From contig DASXRQ010000232.1 in NCBI GenBank assembly GCA_036506495.1, positions 62,001 through 126,000 of the forward strand: a DNA stretch of 64,000 bases. The letters are read 5' to 3'. This document shows positions 1 to 7,812 of the stretch, piece by piece. How positions within the stretch are numbered: the stretch's first letter is position 1; every line of letters begins with the position of its first letter. The position numbers and the translations under genes were made by a program. The notes below the pieces were generated by a model. It made no database searches. It worked only from the letters and a program-made list of their open reading frames with translations, and was not told where the DNA came from. The stretch is from DASXRC01 sp036506495. GTDB taxonomy: Bacteria > Actinomycetota > Actinomycetes > Mycobacteriales > Micromonosporaceae.

Positions 1-288
1 CTGCTGAAGAAGTGGCGCGGGTGGCGCGTCGAGCAGCTCGACCAGGTCCGCGCGCAGCTCGGGCTCGCGCCCACCCACGGTGCGCCGGCGGTCACCGGGC
101 CGGGCGCGCTCACCCCGCGGGAGCGCGAGGTCGCGCTGCTGCTCGCCGAGGGGTTGACCAACGCGGAGCTCGCGCGCCGGCTCTACATCTCGCCGAAGAC
201 CGCCGCCGTGCACGTCTCGAACATCCTGCACAAGCTCGGCGTCCCGTCGCGCACCGAGGTGCGGGCCGCGCTCGAGCTCGATCGCTGA
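1..288 (+). CDS. LuxR-family transcriptional regulator, C-terminal part
   Basis: The reading frame enters from the left edge and the last 95 residues are visible. Residues about 38-92 form a LuxR/GerE helix-turn-helix: the start LTPREREV, the scaffold LLAEGLTNAELARRLYIS and the recognition helix around KTAAVHVSNILHKLGV are all present. The protein therefore binds DNA, probably to regulate transcription. The sensor or receiver part lies outside the window, so it cannot be said whether this is a response regulator, a LAL-type ATPase regulator or another class. The stop codon is one base from the convergent stop of the next gene. Confidence 0.9.
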   Translation: MLKKWRGWRVEQLDQVRAQLGLAPTHGAPAVTGPGALTPREREVALLLAEGLTNAELARRLYISPKTAAVHVSNILHKLGVPSRTEVRAALELDR

Positions 289-289
289 T

Positions 290-727
290 CTAGAGCACGA
301 CCTTGCGGCCGACCGTACGGGCCCGGGCCACCGTTGGCATGCGGGAGTAGAACAGCCAGGAGTCGACCTGGCAGTGCCGGCAGGCGCGGGCGGCACCGAC
401 CACGACGCGGGCCCCGTCCTCGTCGATCGAGGTCATCCGGTGCACCTCCGTGAGCCGCCGTCCGCACCGACGGCAGCGCAGCAGGTCGACCTGGACCGCC
501 GTGTACGCGATGTGGGACTCGACGTAGCGGACATACGAGTAGGTCCGGCCGCCGATCTTCAGCCGTGGCCGGCGGGGGGCGCCGCCGAACGGACCCAGCT
601 CGGCATTGGAGATCGCGTCGCTGAACCGACCCAGCTTTCCGAACCGTCGACGCAGCCGGGCGAACGTCTCCGACGAGTGCGTCGCGAGCCAGGCCGCGTC
701 GGCCTCGGTGCGCCACTCCTCCGCCAT
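290..727 (-). CDS. Small zinc-ribbon protein of unknown function
   Basis: A 145-residue soluble protein that I do not recognise as a named family. The N-terminal half is helical and basic. Two CxxC pairs follow (LRCRRCG near residue 84 and ACRHCQ near residue 115), spaced like a zinc ribbon, so zinc binding is likely. The ATG at 727 (MAEEW) was chosen; an in-frame ATG at 796 would add 23 low-complexity residues. It converges on the LuxR gene with a one-base gap. Its upstream side faces the long palindrome at 801-863. No function can be assigned. Confidence 0.7.
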   Translation of the reverse strand: MAEEWRTEADAAWLATHSSETFARLRRRFGKLGRFSDAISNAELGPFGGAPRRPRLKIGGRTYSYVRYVESHIAYTAVQVDLLRCRRCGRRLTEVHRMTSIDEDGARVVVGAARACRHCQVDSWLFYSRMPTVARARTVGRKVVL

Positions 728-800
728 GGCCCGATGGTGACACCGTGCGGCCGCGCACGCGAGTGCCGCCGGTGTCGCGCCGTCGATCATGCGCATTCGC

Positions 801-863
801 GTCGATCATGGCCGCGTTGTTGTGCTCGAGAGATCGAAGCACGACAACGCGGCCATGATCGAC
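801..863. repeat. Long near-perfect palindrome (26-bp arms)
   Basis: Positions 801-826 are the reverse complement of 838-863 with one mismatch, around an 11-base loop (827-837). The element lies between the zinc-ribbon gene, which reads leftwards, and the DeoR promoter, which reads rightwards, so it does not sit at the end of either gene. A 10-bp copy of the arm start (GTCGATCATG) also occurs at 782-791, and a 15-bp piece of the right arm recurs at 25159-25173. It could be a REP-like palindrome; no U-tract supports a simple terminator. Confidence 0.75.
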
Positions 864-925
864 GGGGGAGAGGCCGGGGTGGGCGGTGGTCGCCGGGAAC
901 CGGGCACGAACGGGCGCCCGAGGCC

Positions 926-974
926 TTGACAATCGGGGCTACCGGGCGTAAACAAAGACAATCAAACAGAAACG
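926..974 (+). promoter_or_regulatory. Promoter and candidate DeoR operator of the PTS operon
   Basis: TTGACA at 926-931 is followed after exactly 17 bases by TAAACA at 949-954, a good sigma-70-type promoter. An A-rich stretch at 951-974 overlaps the -10 and start region and holds spaced CAAA/CAATCAAAC repeats. Direct repeats of this type are typical DeoR-family operators, so autoregulation by the adjacent regulator is inferred. Confidence 0.6.
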
Positions 975-989
975 GCGGTGAGATCTCAG

Positions 990-1751
990 ATGTACGCCGA
1001 GGAGCGACAGCAGGAGATCGCGCGGCTCGCCCGCCAGCACTCGCGGGTCGACGTGATGGCACTCGCCGATGAACTCAACGTGACCGCCGAAACTATCCGG
1101 CGGGACCTCACAGTGCTCGAGCGCGCCGGCGTGCTGCGCCGCGTGCACGGCGGAGCGATCCCGGTCGAGCGGATCGGATTCGAGCCCGCGGTCGCCGCCC
1201 GTGACGCGGTGCTGACCGACGAGAAGGAGCGCATCGCCAAGGCGGCCCTTGCCGAGGTCCCCGAGGAAGGCGCGATCATCCTCGACGCCGGCACCACCAC
1301 GGCGCGCCTCGCCCAGGTCCTACCCAACGATCGCGAGCTGACCGTCGTGGTCAACTCGCCGGTGTTGGCGACGATCCTCGGCCCCCGGCCCAACGTGACC
1401 GTGCTGCTGCTCGGCGGCCGGTTGCGGGGGCGCACGCTGGCGGCCGTCGACGACTGGGCGCTGCGGCCCCTCGCCGACCTCTACGTCGATGTCGCGTTCA
1501 TGGGTACGAACGGCTGCTCGGTCGAGCGCGGCCTGACGACCCCTGACCAGGCCGAGGCCGCCGTCAAGCGGGCGATGATCGCGGCCGCCCGCCGGGTGGT
1601 GGTGCTCGCCGACCACACCAAGGTTGGCAACGACAACCTCGCGCGGTTCGGTGCGCTGTCCGATGTGGACCTGCTCATCACGGACAGCGGCCTCGACCCC
1701 GAGCTGGCCACCGACATCGAGGATGCCGGCGTACGGGTGGTGCGCGCATGA
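990..1751 (+). CDS. DeoR-family transcriptional repressor of the sugar PTS operon
   Basis: A 253-residue DeoR-family regulator of usual length. Residues 1-58 are the DeoR winged helix (MYAEERQQEIARL at the start, then the helix-turn-helix around VTAETIRRDL and the RRVHGGA wing). The rest is the phosphosugar-sensing domain with DAGTTT and the LLGG and TNG motifs of the family. The ATG at 990 was chosen over GTG at 978 because it has GGTGAG about 8 bases upstream and matches the usual family N-terminus. The gene overlaps the next one by four bases (ATGA). It probably represses the PTS operon until a phosphosugar such as fructose-1-phosphate accumulates; the effector is inferred. Confidence 0.9.
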   Translation: MYAEERQQEIARLARQHSRVDVMALADELNVTAETIRRDLTVLERAGVLRRVHGGAIPVERIGFEPAVAARDAVLTDEKERIAKAALAEVPEEGAIILDAGTTTARLAQVLPNDRELTVVVNSPVLATILGPRPNVTVLLLGGRLRGRTLAAVDDWALRPLADLYVDVAFMGTNGCSVERGLTTPDQAEAAVKRAMIAAARRVVVLADHTKVGNDNLARFGALSDVDLLITDSGLDPELATDIEDAGVRVVRA

Positions 1752-2689
1752 TCATCACCGCGACCCTCAACCCCAGCCTGGACCGGGCCATGGAGATCGA
1801 CGGGCTCGCCCGAGGACATGTCATCCGGGCCACCGGGACCCGCTTCGACCCCGGCGGGAAGGGCGTCAACGTGTCCCGGGCACTGCTCGCGAACGGCGTG
1901 CCGACCCGCGCGGTGCTGCCATGCGGCGGGCCGGACGGGGCACAGCTCGTGTCTCTGCTCCGGGCCGAGGGGGTCGACCTGGTCGAGGTGCCGATCGCCG
2001 GGCGTACCCGATCCAACATCACGCTTGCCGAGCCGGATGGCACGGTCACCAAGGTGAACGAGCCCGGGCCGACCCTGTCCCCGGGCGAGTTCGAGGCGGT
2101 GACCCGCGCGGTGCTCGCCGCCGCCGAGCGCGCCGAGTGGGTGGTGCTCTCCGGCAGCCTGCCGCCCGGCCTGACGGTGGACGCGTTCGGGCGGCTCTGC
2201 CGGCGGCTGTCGGCGGCCGGGGCGCGGCTCGCCGTCGACACCACCGGGCCGGCCCTGCGCGCCGCGGCCGAGGCCGGTGCCGCCCTGGTCAAGCCGAACC
2301 GGGCCGAGCTCGCGGAGGTCGTCGGGGCACCGCTGCGGTCGCTGGGGGACGTCATCGACGCCGCCCAGGTCGTACGCGGCTGGGGCGCCGGCGCCGTGCT
2401 CGCCAGCCTCGGCGCCGACGGCGCGGTGTTCGTCAACGACGGCGCGGCACACGCCGGCGAATGCCCGGTCGCGATCCCGCGGAGCAGCGTCGGCGCCGGC
2501 GACGCGCTGCTGGCCGGGTTCCTCGCCGCCGGCGCTGGTCCACCGGCGTTGGCCGAGGGGCTGGCGTGGGGAGCGGCGGCCGTCAGCCTGCCCGGCAGCC
2601 GCATGCCATCCCCCGACGACCTGCGGCGCGACGACGTGTCCGTCCACCCCCGACCCGACCTCGTCCGGCCGCTGGTCTCGCCCGGATAA
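1748..2689 (+). CDS. fruK: 1-phosphofructokinase-type PfkB kinase
   Basis: A 313-residue PfkB-family sugar-phosphate kinase of the FruK/LacC branch. The start MIITATLNPSLDR, the substrate motif GGKGVNVS (residues about 37-44) and the catalytic signature SVGAGDALLAGF (about 247-258, Asp base) are all present. The family phosphorylates fructose-1-phosphate, or related ketose phosphates, to the bisphosphate using ATP. It is translationally coupled to the DeoR regulator (ATGA overlap) and lies 31 bases before the IIC gene. A kinase acting on a 1-phosphate beside a mannitol-type transporter is a useful clue to the pathway. Tagatose-6-phosphate kinase activity cannot be excluded. Confidence 0.85.
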   Translation: MIITATLNPSLDRAMEIDGLARGHVIRATGTRFDPGGKGVNVSRALLANGVPTRAVLPCGGPDGAQLVSLLRAEGVDLVEVPIAGRTRSNITLAEPDGTVTKVNEPGPTLSPGEFEAVTRAVLAAAERAEWVVLSGSLPPGLTVDAFGRLCRRLSAAGARLAVDTTGPALRAAAEAGAALVKPNRAELAEVVGAPLRSLGDVIDAAQVVRGWGAGAVLASLGADGAVFVNDGAAHAGECPVAIPRSSVGAGDALLAGFLAAGAGPPALAEGLAWGAAAVSLPGSRMPSPDDLRRDDVSVHPRPDLVRPLVSPG

Positions 2690-2720
2690 CCCGTCCCGTT
2701 CCCCCCGAAGGAGTCCTCCC

Positions 2721-3902
2721 ATGACCACCGTGAACTACACCCCGACGGTGTACGGCACCGGAATGAAGGCCCGCATCCAGCGCTTCGGCGGACACCTGGC
2801 GGGGATGGTGATGCCCAACATTGCGGCGTTCATCGCCTGGGGTCTCATCACCGCGTTCTTCATCCCGACGGGCTGGATCCCCAACGCGGGGATCGCCAAG
2901 CTCGTCGGCCCGATGATCCTGACACTGCTGCCGATCCTGATCGGCTACACCGGCGGCCGGCTCGTGCACGGCCAGCGCGGTGCGGTCGTCGGCGCGGTCG
3001 CCACCGTGGGCCTGGTCGTCGGCGCCGACGTACCGATGTTCCTCGGTGCGATGATCATCGGTCCCCTCACGGCGTACCTCCTGAAGCTCTTCGACGGGCT
3101 CATCGAGGGAAAGGTGCGGCCCGGGTTCGAGATGCTCGTGGACAACTTCTCCGCCGGCATCATCGGCGGCGGCATGGCGATCGCCGGCCTCAAGGCGATC
3201 GGCCCGGTGGTGCGCACCCTCACCAACTGGGCGGGCGACGGCGTCGACTGGCTGATCAGCAACCACCTGCTGCCGCTCGTGTCGGTGTTCGTCGAGCCGG
3301 CGAAGGTCCTCTTCCTGAACAACGCGATCAACCACGGCGTGCTCGGCCCGCTCGGTGTCGCGGAGGCGGCCGACAAAGGCAAGTCGATCCTGTTCATGAT
3401 CGAGACCAACCCCGGGCCGGGCTTCGGGCTGCTCCTGGCGTACCTTCTGTTCGGCCCGCGCTCCCTGCGCCCGACGGTGCCCGCCGCAATGATCATCCAG
3501 TTCCTGGGCGGGATCCACGAGCTGTACTTCCCATATGTGCTGATGAAGCCGCGGCTCGTGCTCGCGGTCATCTGCGGTGGTGCGGCCGGCGTCGGTACCT
3601 TCATGATCACCGGAGCCGGCCTCGTCGCGACGCCATCGCCCGGGAGCATCTTCGCGTACGCCGCGGAGACGCCGCGGGGCGGCTGGTTCGCCGTGTTCCT
3701 AGGGGTGGCGATCGCGGCAGCCGTCTCCTTCGCCGTGGCATCCATGCTGCTCGGATTTGGGCGGCTCGCGTCCGACCAGGAAGAGATCGCGGACGAGGCC
3801 GAGGCGGCCGCGCGCGGCGAGCAGGCGGCCGAACCGCCGGTGGCCGGCCAGCGCGAACCGGCCTCGCCGGCCGTGGCTCGTGGCGCGACGACGGAGGCGT
3901 GA
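2721..3902 (+). CDS. mtlA: PTS mannitol-type permease, IIC component
   Basis: A 393-residue polytopic membrane protein of the mannitol PTS family. It carries about eight hydrophobic segments from residue 24 on. The family signature regions around NPGPGFG (near 226) and GGIHELYFPYVL (near 264) are clear. The C-terminal 50 residues are an acidic/alanine-rich cytoplasmic tail. No IIB or IIA domain is fused; both follow as separate genes. The protein carries a hexitol through the membrane while it is phosphorylated by IIB. A strong ribosome site (GAAGGAGTC) precedes the ATG. Substrate is probably mannitol or a related polyol; this is a family-level inference. Confidence 0.88.
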   Translation: MTTVNYTPTVYGTGMKARIQRFGGHLAGMVMPNIAAFIAWGLITAFFIPTGWIPNAGIAKLVGPMILTLLPILIGYTGGRLVHGQRGAVVGAVATVGLVVGADVPMFLGAMIIGPLTAYLLKLFDGLIEGKVRPGFEMLVDNFSAGIIGGGMAIAGLKAIGPVVRTLTNWAGDGVDWLISNHLLPLVSVFVEPAKVLFLNNAINHGVLGPLGVAEAADKGKSILFMIETNPGPGFGLLLAYLLFGPRSLRPTVPAAMIIQFLGGIHELYFPYVLMKPRLVLAVICGGAAGVGTFMITGAGLVATPSPGSIFAYAAETPRGGWFAVFLGVAIAAAVSFAVASMLLGFGRLASDQEEIADEAEAAARGEQAAEPPVAGQREPASPAVARGATTEA

Positions 3903-3906
3903 TGAG

Positions 3907-4215
3907 ATGACCAGCATCAACGGCAAGGAAATTCACAAGGTCGTGGTGGCCTGCGACGCGGGCATGGGCAGCAGCGTGATGCTGGCCAGCCAGCTGCGTC
4001 GTCAGCTAGTGAAGTTCGATGTGACCGTGGTGCATTCGCCGGTCAACCAGATTCCGGCCGATGCCGACGTGGTGGTCTGCCACACCGGGCTGGCCGAGCG
4101 GGCCCGGGTCAGCGCGCCCAAGGCGGTCGTCGTGCCCGTCAGGGTGTTCATCGGTGACCCGGCCGTGGCGAAGGTCGTGGCCGCGGTGAAGGACGGCGGT
4201 GTGCTGAATGGCTGA
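3907..4215 (+). CDS. PTS mannitol-type IIB component
   Basis: A 102-residue free-standing IIB domain. The phosphocysteine loop VVACDAGMGSS places the active Cys at residue 16. The fold and length match the IIB-mannitol domain that is fused to IIC in Escherichia coli MtlA. It takes phosphate from IIA and passes it to the sugar held by IIC. The ATG at 3907 lies four bases after the IIC stop, and the gene overlaps the next one by eight bases, so the three PTS subunits are translationally coupled. Confidence 0.88.
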   Translation: MTSINGKEIHKVVVACDAGMGSSVMLASQLRRQLVKFDVTVVHSPVNQIPADADVVVCHTGLAERARVSAPKAVVVPVRVFIGDPAVAKVVAAVKDGGVLNG

Positions 4216-4666
4216 GCAGACGCTCGCGTTGCTCGATCGGCGGGCCATCCGGCTCGCCGAGCGGGCGGCGGACCGCGACGACGCCGTTGGCCGCTGCGGC
4301 GACGTGCTCGTCGAGCTCGGTGCCGTGACGCCGGCGTACACGGAGTCAATGCTCGAGCGCGAGCGCTCGGTGTCGACCTACATGGGAGAGGGCGTCGCGA
4401 TCCCACACGGCACGTTGGCCGGCAAGGATTCGGTGCTTCGCGACGCCCTGGCGGTGCTCAAGTTCCCGGACGGCGTCGACTGGAACGGCAGCCCGGTCAC
4501 GGTTTGCATCGCCATCGCGGTGCGCGGCGACGGGCACCTCACCCTGCTCGCGGAGCTCGCCGAGGTGCTGCTCGACCCGGACCGGGCCCGGGCACTGCGC
4601 GATGCCGACGACCCCGACGAGGTGCTCCGGCTGTTGTCGCCGGCGGCGGACGAGGAGGGCTCATGA
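4208..4666 (+). CDS. PTS IIA component, mannitol/fructose type
   Basis: A 152-residue IIA domain of the fructose/mannitol superfamily. The phosphorylation motif GEGVAIPHGT gives His67 as the active site. It accepts phosphate from HPr and transfers it to Cys16 of the IIB protein encoded just upstream. The start overlaps the end of the IIB gene, and the 3' end overlaps the dehydrogenase start by four bases (ATGA). The order IIC-IIB-IIA with separate genes is the split form of the mannitol permease. Confidence 0.88.
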   Translation: MAEQTLALLDRRAIRLAERAADRDDAVGRCGDVLVELGAVTPAYTESMLERERSVSTYMGEGVAIPHGTLAGKDSVLRDALAVLKFPDGVDWNGSPVTVCIAIAVRGDGHLTLLAELAEVLLDPDRARALRDADDPDEVLRLLSPAADEEGS

Positions 4667-5706
4667 GGGTCGTACGGTTCCACGCACCGGGTGACGTTCG
4701 CATCGAGGAGGTCGCCGAGCCCGCGCCGAGCCCCGGTGACGTGATGATTCGCGTACGCGCGTGCTCGACCTGCGGGACCGACGTGAAGATCTCGAAGTTC
4801 GGGCACCACCACATCGTGCCGCCGCGGGTGATGGGGCACGAGATCGCTGGCGAGATCGTCGAGGTTGGCGGCGAGGTGGCCGGCGACTGGCGCGTCGGCG
4901 ACCGGGTGCAGGTCATCGCGGCGATCCCGTGCGGCACCTGCGGCGAGTGCCGCCGCGGCCGGATGACGGTCTGTACGCGGCAGGAGTCGATGGGGTACCA
5001 CTACGACGGTGGCTTCGCGCAGTTCATGGTCGTGCCGGCGAAGGTCCTCGTGGTCGGTGGGCTCAACCGCATCCCGGACGGCCTGAGCTTCGCCGAGGCG
5101 TCGGTCGCCGAACCCCTGGCCTGCGTCCTCAATGGACAGGAGCTGGCCCGGGTCGGCGCCGGCGACGACGTGGTCGTCATCGGCTCCGGTCCGATCGGCT
5201 GCCTGCACGTGCGCCTGGCCCGCGCCCGCGGAGCCGAGCGGGTGTTTCTCGTCGACATCAACACCGAGCGGCTGAACCTCGCCGCGGGCCTCGTTGCGCC
5301 GGACGCCGCCATCGACGGTGGGCACACCGACGCGGTCGACGAGGTCCGCAAGCTGACCGACGGACGCGGTGCGGATGTCATCGTCACCGCGGCTGCGTCC
5401 GGGGCGGCCCAGGAGCAGGCCCTGTTGATGGCGGCGCCGCACGCGCGAATCAGCTTCTTCGGTGGGCTCCCGAAGGACAACCCGGTCATTGCCTGCGACT
5501 CCAATCTGGTGCACTACCGGGAACTGACCATCGTGGGCGCCAACGGCTCGAGCCCGAACCACAACGCGGAGGCCGTGCGGCTGATAGCCGCGGGCGCCGT
5601 GCCGGTCGCTGATCTGATCACCCTGAGACTGCCGCTGGAGCGGGCACTCGAGGCGTTCGACGCGGTGGCCCGCGGCACGGCCATCAAGGTGACCGTCGAG
5701 CCCTGA
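4663..5706 (+). CDS. Zinc-dependent medium-chain dehydrogenase, polyol type
   Basis: A 347-residue MDR-family zinc alcohol/polyol dehydrogenase. The catalytic zinc site is visible (Cys in ACSTCGTD near residue 38, GHE near 64) and a four-Cys structural zinc lobe lies near 91-106 (PCGTCGECRRG...C). The Rossmann motif is GSGPIG near 176. In this operon the likely substrate is the polyol phosphate made by the PTS. That is unusual: mannitol-1-phosphate is normally oxidised by the unrelated long-chain MtlD. Closest family types are sorbitol/L-iditol dehydrogenases, and the exact substrate is not determinable from sequence. Confidence 0.85.
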   Translation: MRVVRFHAPGDVRIEEVAEPAPSPGDVMIRVRACSTCGTDVKISKFGHHHIVPPRVMGHEIAGEIVEVGGEVAGDWRVGDRVQVIAAIPCGTCGECRRGRMTVCTRQESMGYHYDGGFAQFMVVPAKVLVVGGLNRIPDGLSFAEASVAEPLACVLNGQELARVGAGDDVVVIGSGPIGCLHVRLARARGAERVFLVDINTERLNLAAGLVAPDAAIDGGHTDAVDEVRKLTDGRGADVIVTAAASGAAQEQALLMAAPHARISFFGGLPKDNPVIACDSNLVHYRELTIVGANGSSPNHNAEAVRLIAAGAVPVADLITLRLPLERALEAFDAVARGTAIKVTVEP

Positions 5707-5788
5707 CGTAAAGGAGCACCCCAAATCGGAATCCAGGTCTAGCTCCGTCGAGCTCGCCCGGGCCGCTACCAATTCAGGGGGAACCCAG

Positions 5789-6070
5789 ATGCCGTCCCGA
5801 ACCGTCACCGTCGGCTCTCGGACCGGGCTGCACGCCCGCCCGGCGGCCCTGTTCGTCGCGGCCGCCGCCGCGCAACCGGTCCAGGTCACCATCCGCACGG
5901 CCGAGCGCGGCCCGGTCCCGGCGCACAGCATGCTCTCCGTGCTGTCGCTCGGCGCGAAGTGCGGCACCGAGGTCACCATCGCCGCCGAGGGCGCGGGCGC
6001 GGACGCCGCGCTCGCCGCGCTCGCCGACCTGCTCGTGCAGGATCTCGACGCGGAGGCGGCCGATGCCTGA
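5789..6070 (+). CDS. ptsH: HPr phosphocarrier protein
   Basis: A 93-residue HPr. The phosphorylation site GLHARPA gives His15, and a Ser-containing region (HSMLSVLSLGA, Ser47) sits where the regulatory serine of HPr lies. It carries phosphate from enzyme I to IIA. The GGGGGA ribosome site is 7-8 bases before the ATG. It overlaps the enzyme I gene by eight bases. The 82 bases between the dehydrogenase and this gene hold no gene that I can support. Confidence 0.92.
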   Translation: MPSRTVTVGSRTGLHARPAALFVAAAAAQPVQVTIRTAERGPVPAHSMLSVLSLGAKCGTEVTIAAEGAGADAALAALADLLVQDLDAEAADA

Positions 6071-7718
6071 GACGCTGCACGGGATCGGGGTCAGCCCGGG
6101 CACGGCGGGCGGGCCGGTGGCGCGGATGGCGCCGCCACCGGTGCTGCCGCCGCCGCGCTCGGTCGGGGATCCGGTCGTGGAGGCCGCGCGGGCGGTCGCC
6201 GCGCTGGCGACCGTTGCGGAGGATCTCGAGCGCCGGGCCGCCGCCGCGGATGGCGCGGCGGCCGAGATCCTCCGCGCCCAGGCGATGATGGCCGGCGACC
6301 CGGTGCTGCGCGACGCCGTCGCCACGCACGTGACCGACGGGCGGGACGCGCCGCACTCGATCGCCGAGGCGCTCGCCGCCCACCGGGAGGCGTTCCTCGC
6401 GGCCGGTGGATACCTCGCCGAGCGTGCGGCCGACCTCGATGACCTGCGCGACCGCGCGGTCGCCGTCTGCCTAGGCGCGCCGATGCCCGGTGTGCCGGAC
6501 CCCGGGCACCCGTTCGTGCTCGTCGCCTGGGACCTGTCGCCCGCCGACACCGCCGGCCTGGACCCGACCTCCGTGCTCGCCATCGTCACCGAGGAGGGCG
6601 GGCCAACCAGCCACACCGCGATCCTGGCCAGGGCCGCCGGGCTGCCCGCGATCGTGCGTTGCACGGGCGCCACCGGGCTGGCGGATGGGGTCGTCGTTGG
6701 CGTGGACGGCACGCTCGGCGAGCTGGCGGTCGGGATCGACGAGGCGGATGTGCGTGATCTGGCCGAGCGGGACCGGACGCGACGAGCGCGGCTCGCCGCC
6801 AGCCGCGGACCCGGGCGCACCGCGGACGGGCATTCGGTGACCCTGCTGGCGAACATCGGCTCGGCGCGGGATCTCGACGGGATCGCCGCGGACGCGGTCG
6901 AGGGCGTCGGGCTGTTCCGCACCGAGCTGCTCTATCTCGACCGGCCGAGCGAGCCGAGCCAGGCCGAACAGGTGGCGGCGTACTCCGCGGTGTTCGCCGC
7001 GTGTGCGGGGCGCCGCGTGGTCGTCCGCACGCTGGACGCCGGCGCCGACAAGCCGCTGCCGTTCCTCAACCAGGCGACCGAGCCGAACCCCGCGCTCGGC
7101 GTGCGCGGGCTGCGGCTCGCGTGGCGGCGACCGGACGTCCTCGATACCCAGCTCGCCGCGATCGCCGAGGCGGCGAAGGCCGGCACCGCCGACGTGTGGG
7201 TCATGGCCCCGATGGTCGCCACCGTCGCCGAGGCGGCGGAGTTCGTCGAGCGCTGCCGGGCGGCGGGGCTGCCGACCGCCGGGGTCATGGTCGAGGTGCC
7301 GGCCGCGGCGCTGCGGGCGGACGACCTCGCCGGCGCCGTCGACTTCCTGAGCATCGGCACGAACGACCTAAGCCAGTACACGTTCGCGGCCGATCGCCAG
7401 GTGGGGGAGCTGGCCGAGCTTCTGGACCCCTGGCAGCCCGCGCTGCTGTCGCTGATCGCGGCGTGCGGCGATGCGGGCCGGCGTACCGGCACGCCGGTCG
7501 GGGTATGCGGGGAAGCCGCGGCCGACCCGGAGCTCGCGCCGGTGCTGGTCGGGCTCGGTGTGACCAGCCTGTCCATGGCGCCGCGGGCGGTCGCCGAGGT
7601 TCGGCTCGCGCTGTCGGCGCGGACGCTCGACGACTGCCGCCGCCTCGCCGAGCTGGCCCTCGGGGCGGACGACGCGGTGCACGCTCGGGCGTTGGTGCGG
7701 GCCGTCGCGACGACGTGA
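6063..7718 (+). CDS. ptsI: PTS enzyme I (phosphoenolpyruvate-protein phosphotransferase)
   Basis: A 551-residue enzyme I of usual length. The N-terminal half holds the phosphohistidine site GGPTSHTAILAR (His near residue 184). The C-terminal barrel has GLFRTELLYLDR, the PEP-binding region LSIGTNDLSQYTFAADR and the GVCGEAA motif with the proton-donor Cys. It starts the phosphorelay by taking phosphate from PEP. With HPr, IIA, IIB and IIC in one run, the operon encodes a whole PTS and may serve other sugar permeases of the cell too. Confidence 0.93.
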   Translation: MPETLHGIGVSPGTAGGPVARMAPPPVLPPPRSVGDPVVEAARAVAALATVAEDLERRAAAADGAAAEILRAQAMMAGDPVLRDAVATHVTDGRDAPHSIAEALAAHREAFLAAGGYLAERAADLDDLRDRAVAVCLGAPMPGVPDPGHPFVLVAWDLSPADTAGLDPTSVLAIVTEEGGPTSHTAILARAAGLPAIVRCTGATGLADGVVVGVDGTLGELAVGIDEADVRDLAERDRTRRARLAASRGPGRTADGHSVTLLANIGSARDLDGIAADAVEGVGLFRTELLYLDRPSEPSQAEQVAAYSAVFAACAGRRVVVRTLDAGADKPLPFLNQATEPNPALGVRGLRLAWRRPDVLDTQLAAIAEAAKAGTADVWVMAPMVATVAEAAEFVERCRAAGLPTAGVMVEVPAAALRADDLAGAVDFLSIGTNDLSQYTFAADRQVGELAELLDPWQPALLSLIAACGDAGRRTGTPVGVCGEAAADPELAPVLVGLGVTSLSMAPRAVAEVRLALSARTLDDCRRLAELALGADDAVHARALVRAVATT

Positions 7719-7726
7719 TGTCGTGA

Positions 7727-7775
7727 ACGTCCACGTCCGGCCGGGCGTGGGGGACGTCGCGACGGACGTGGATGT
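7727..7775. terminator. Inverted repeat between convergent ptsI and glcF
   Basis: Positions 7727-7739 and 7763-7775 form a stem of 13 base pairs with one mismatch around a 23-base loop. It lies in the 94-base gap between two convergent genes, so a bidirectional terminator is likely. No U-tract is present. Confidence 0.5.
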
Positions 7776-7812
7776 CGCGCGCGCTCGGGCGACGGTGCCG
7801 GCCGTCGCGACG

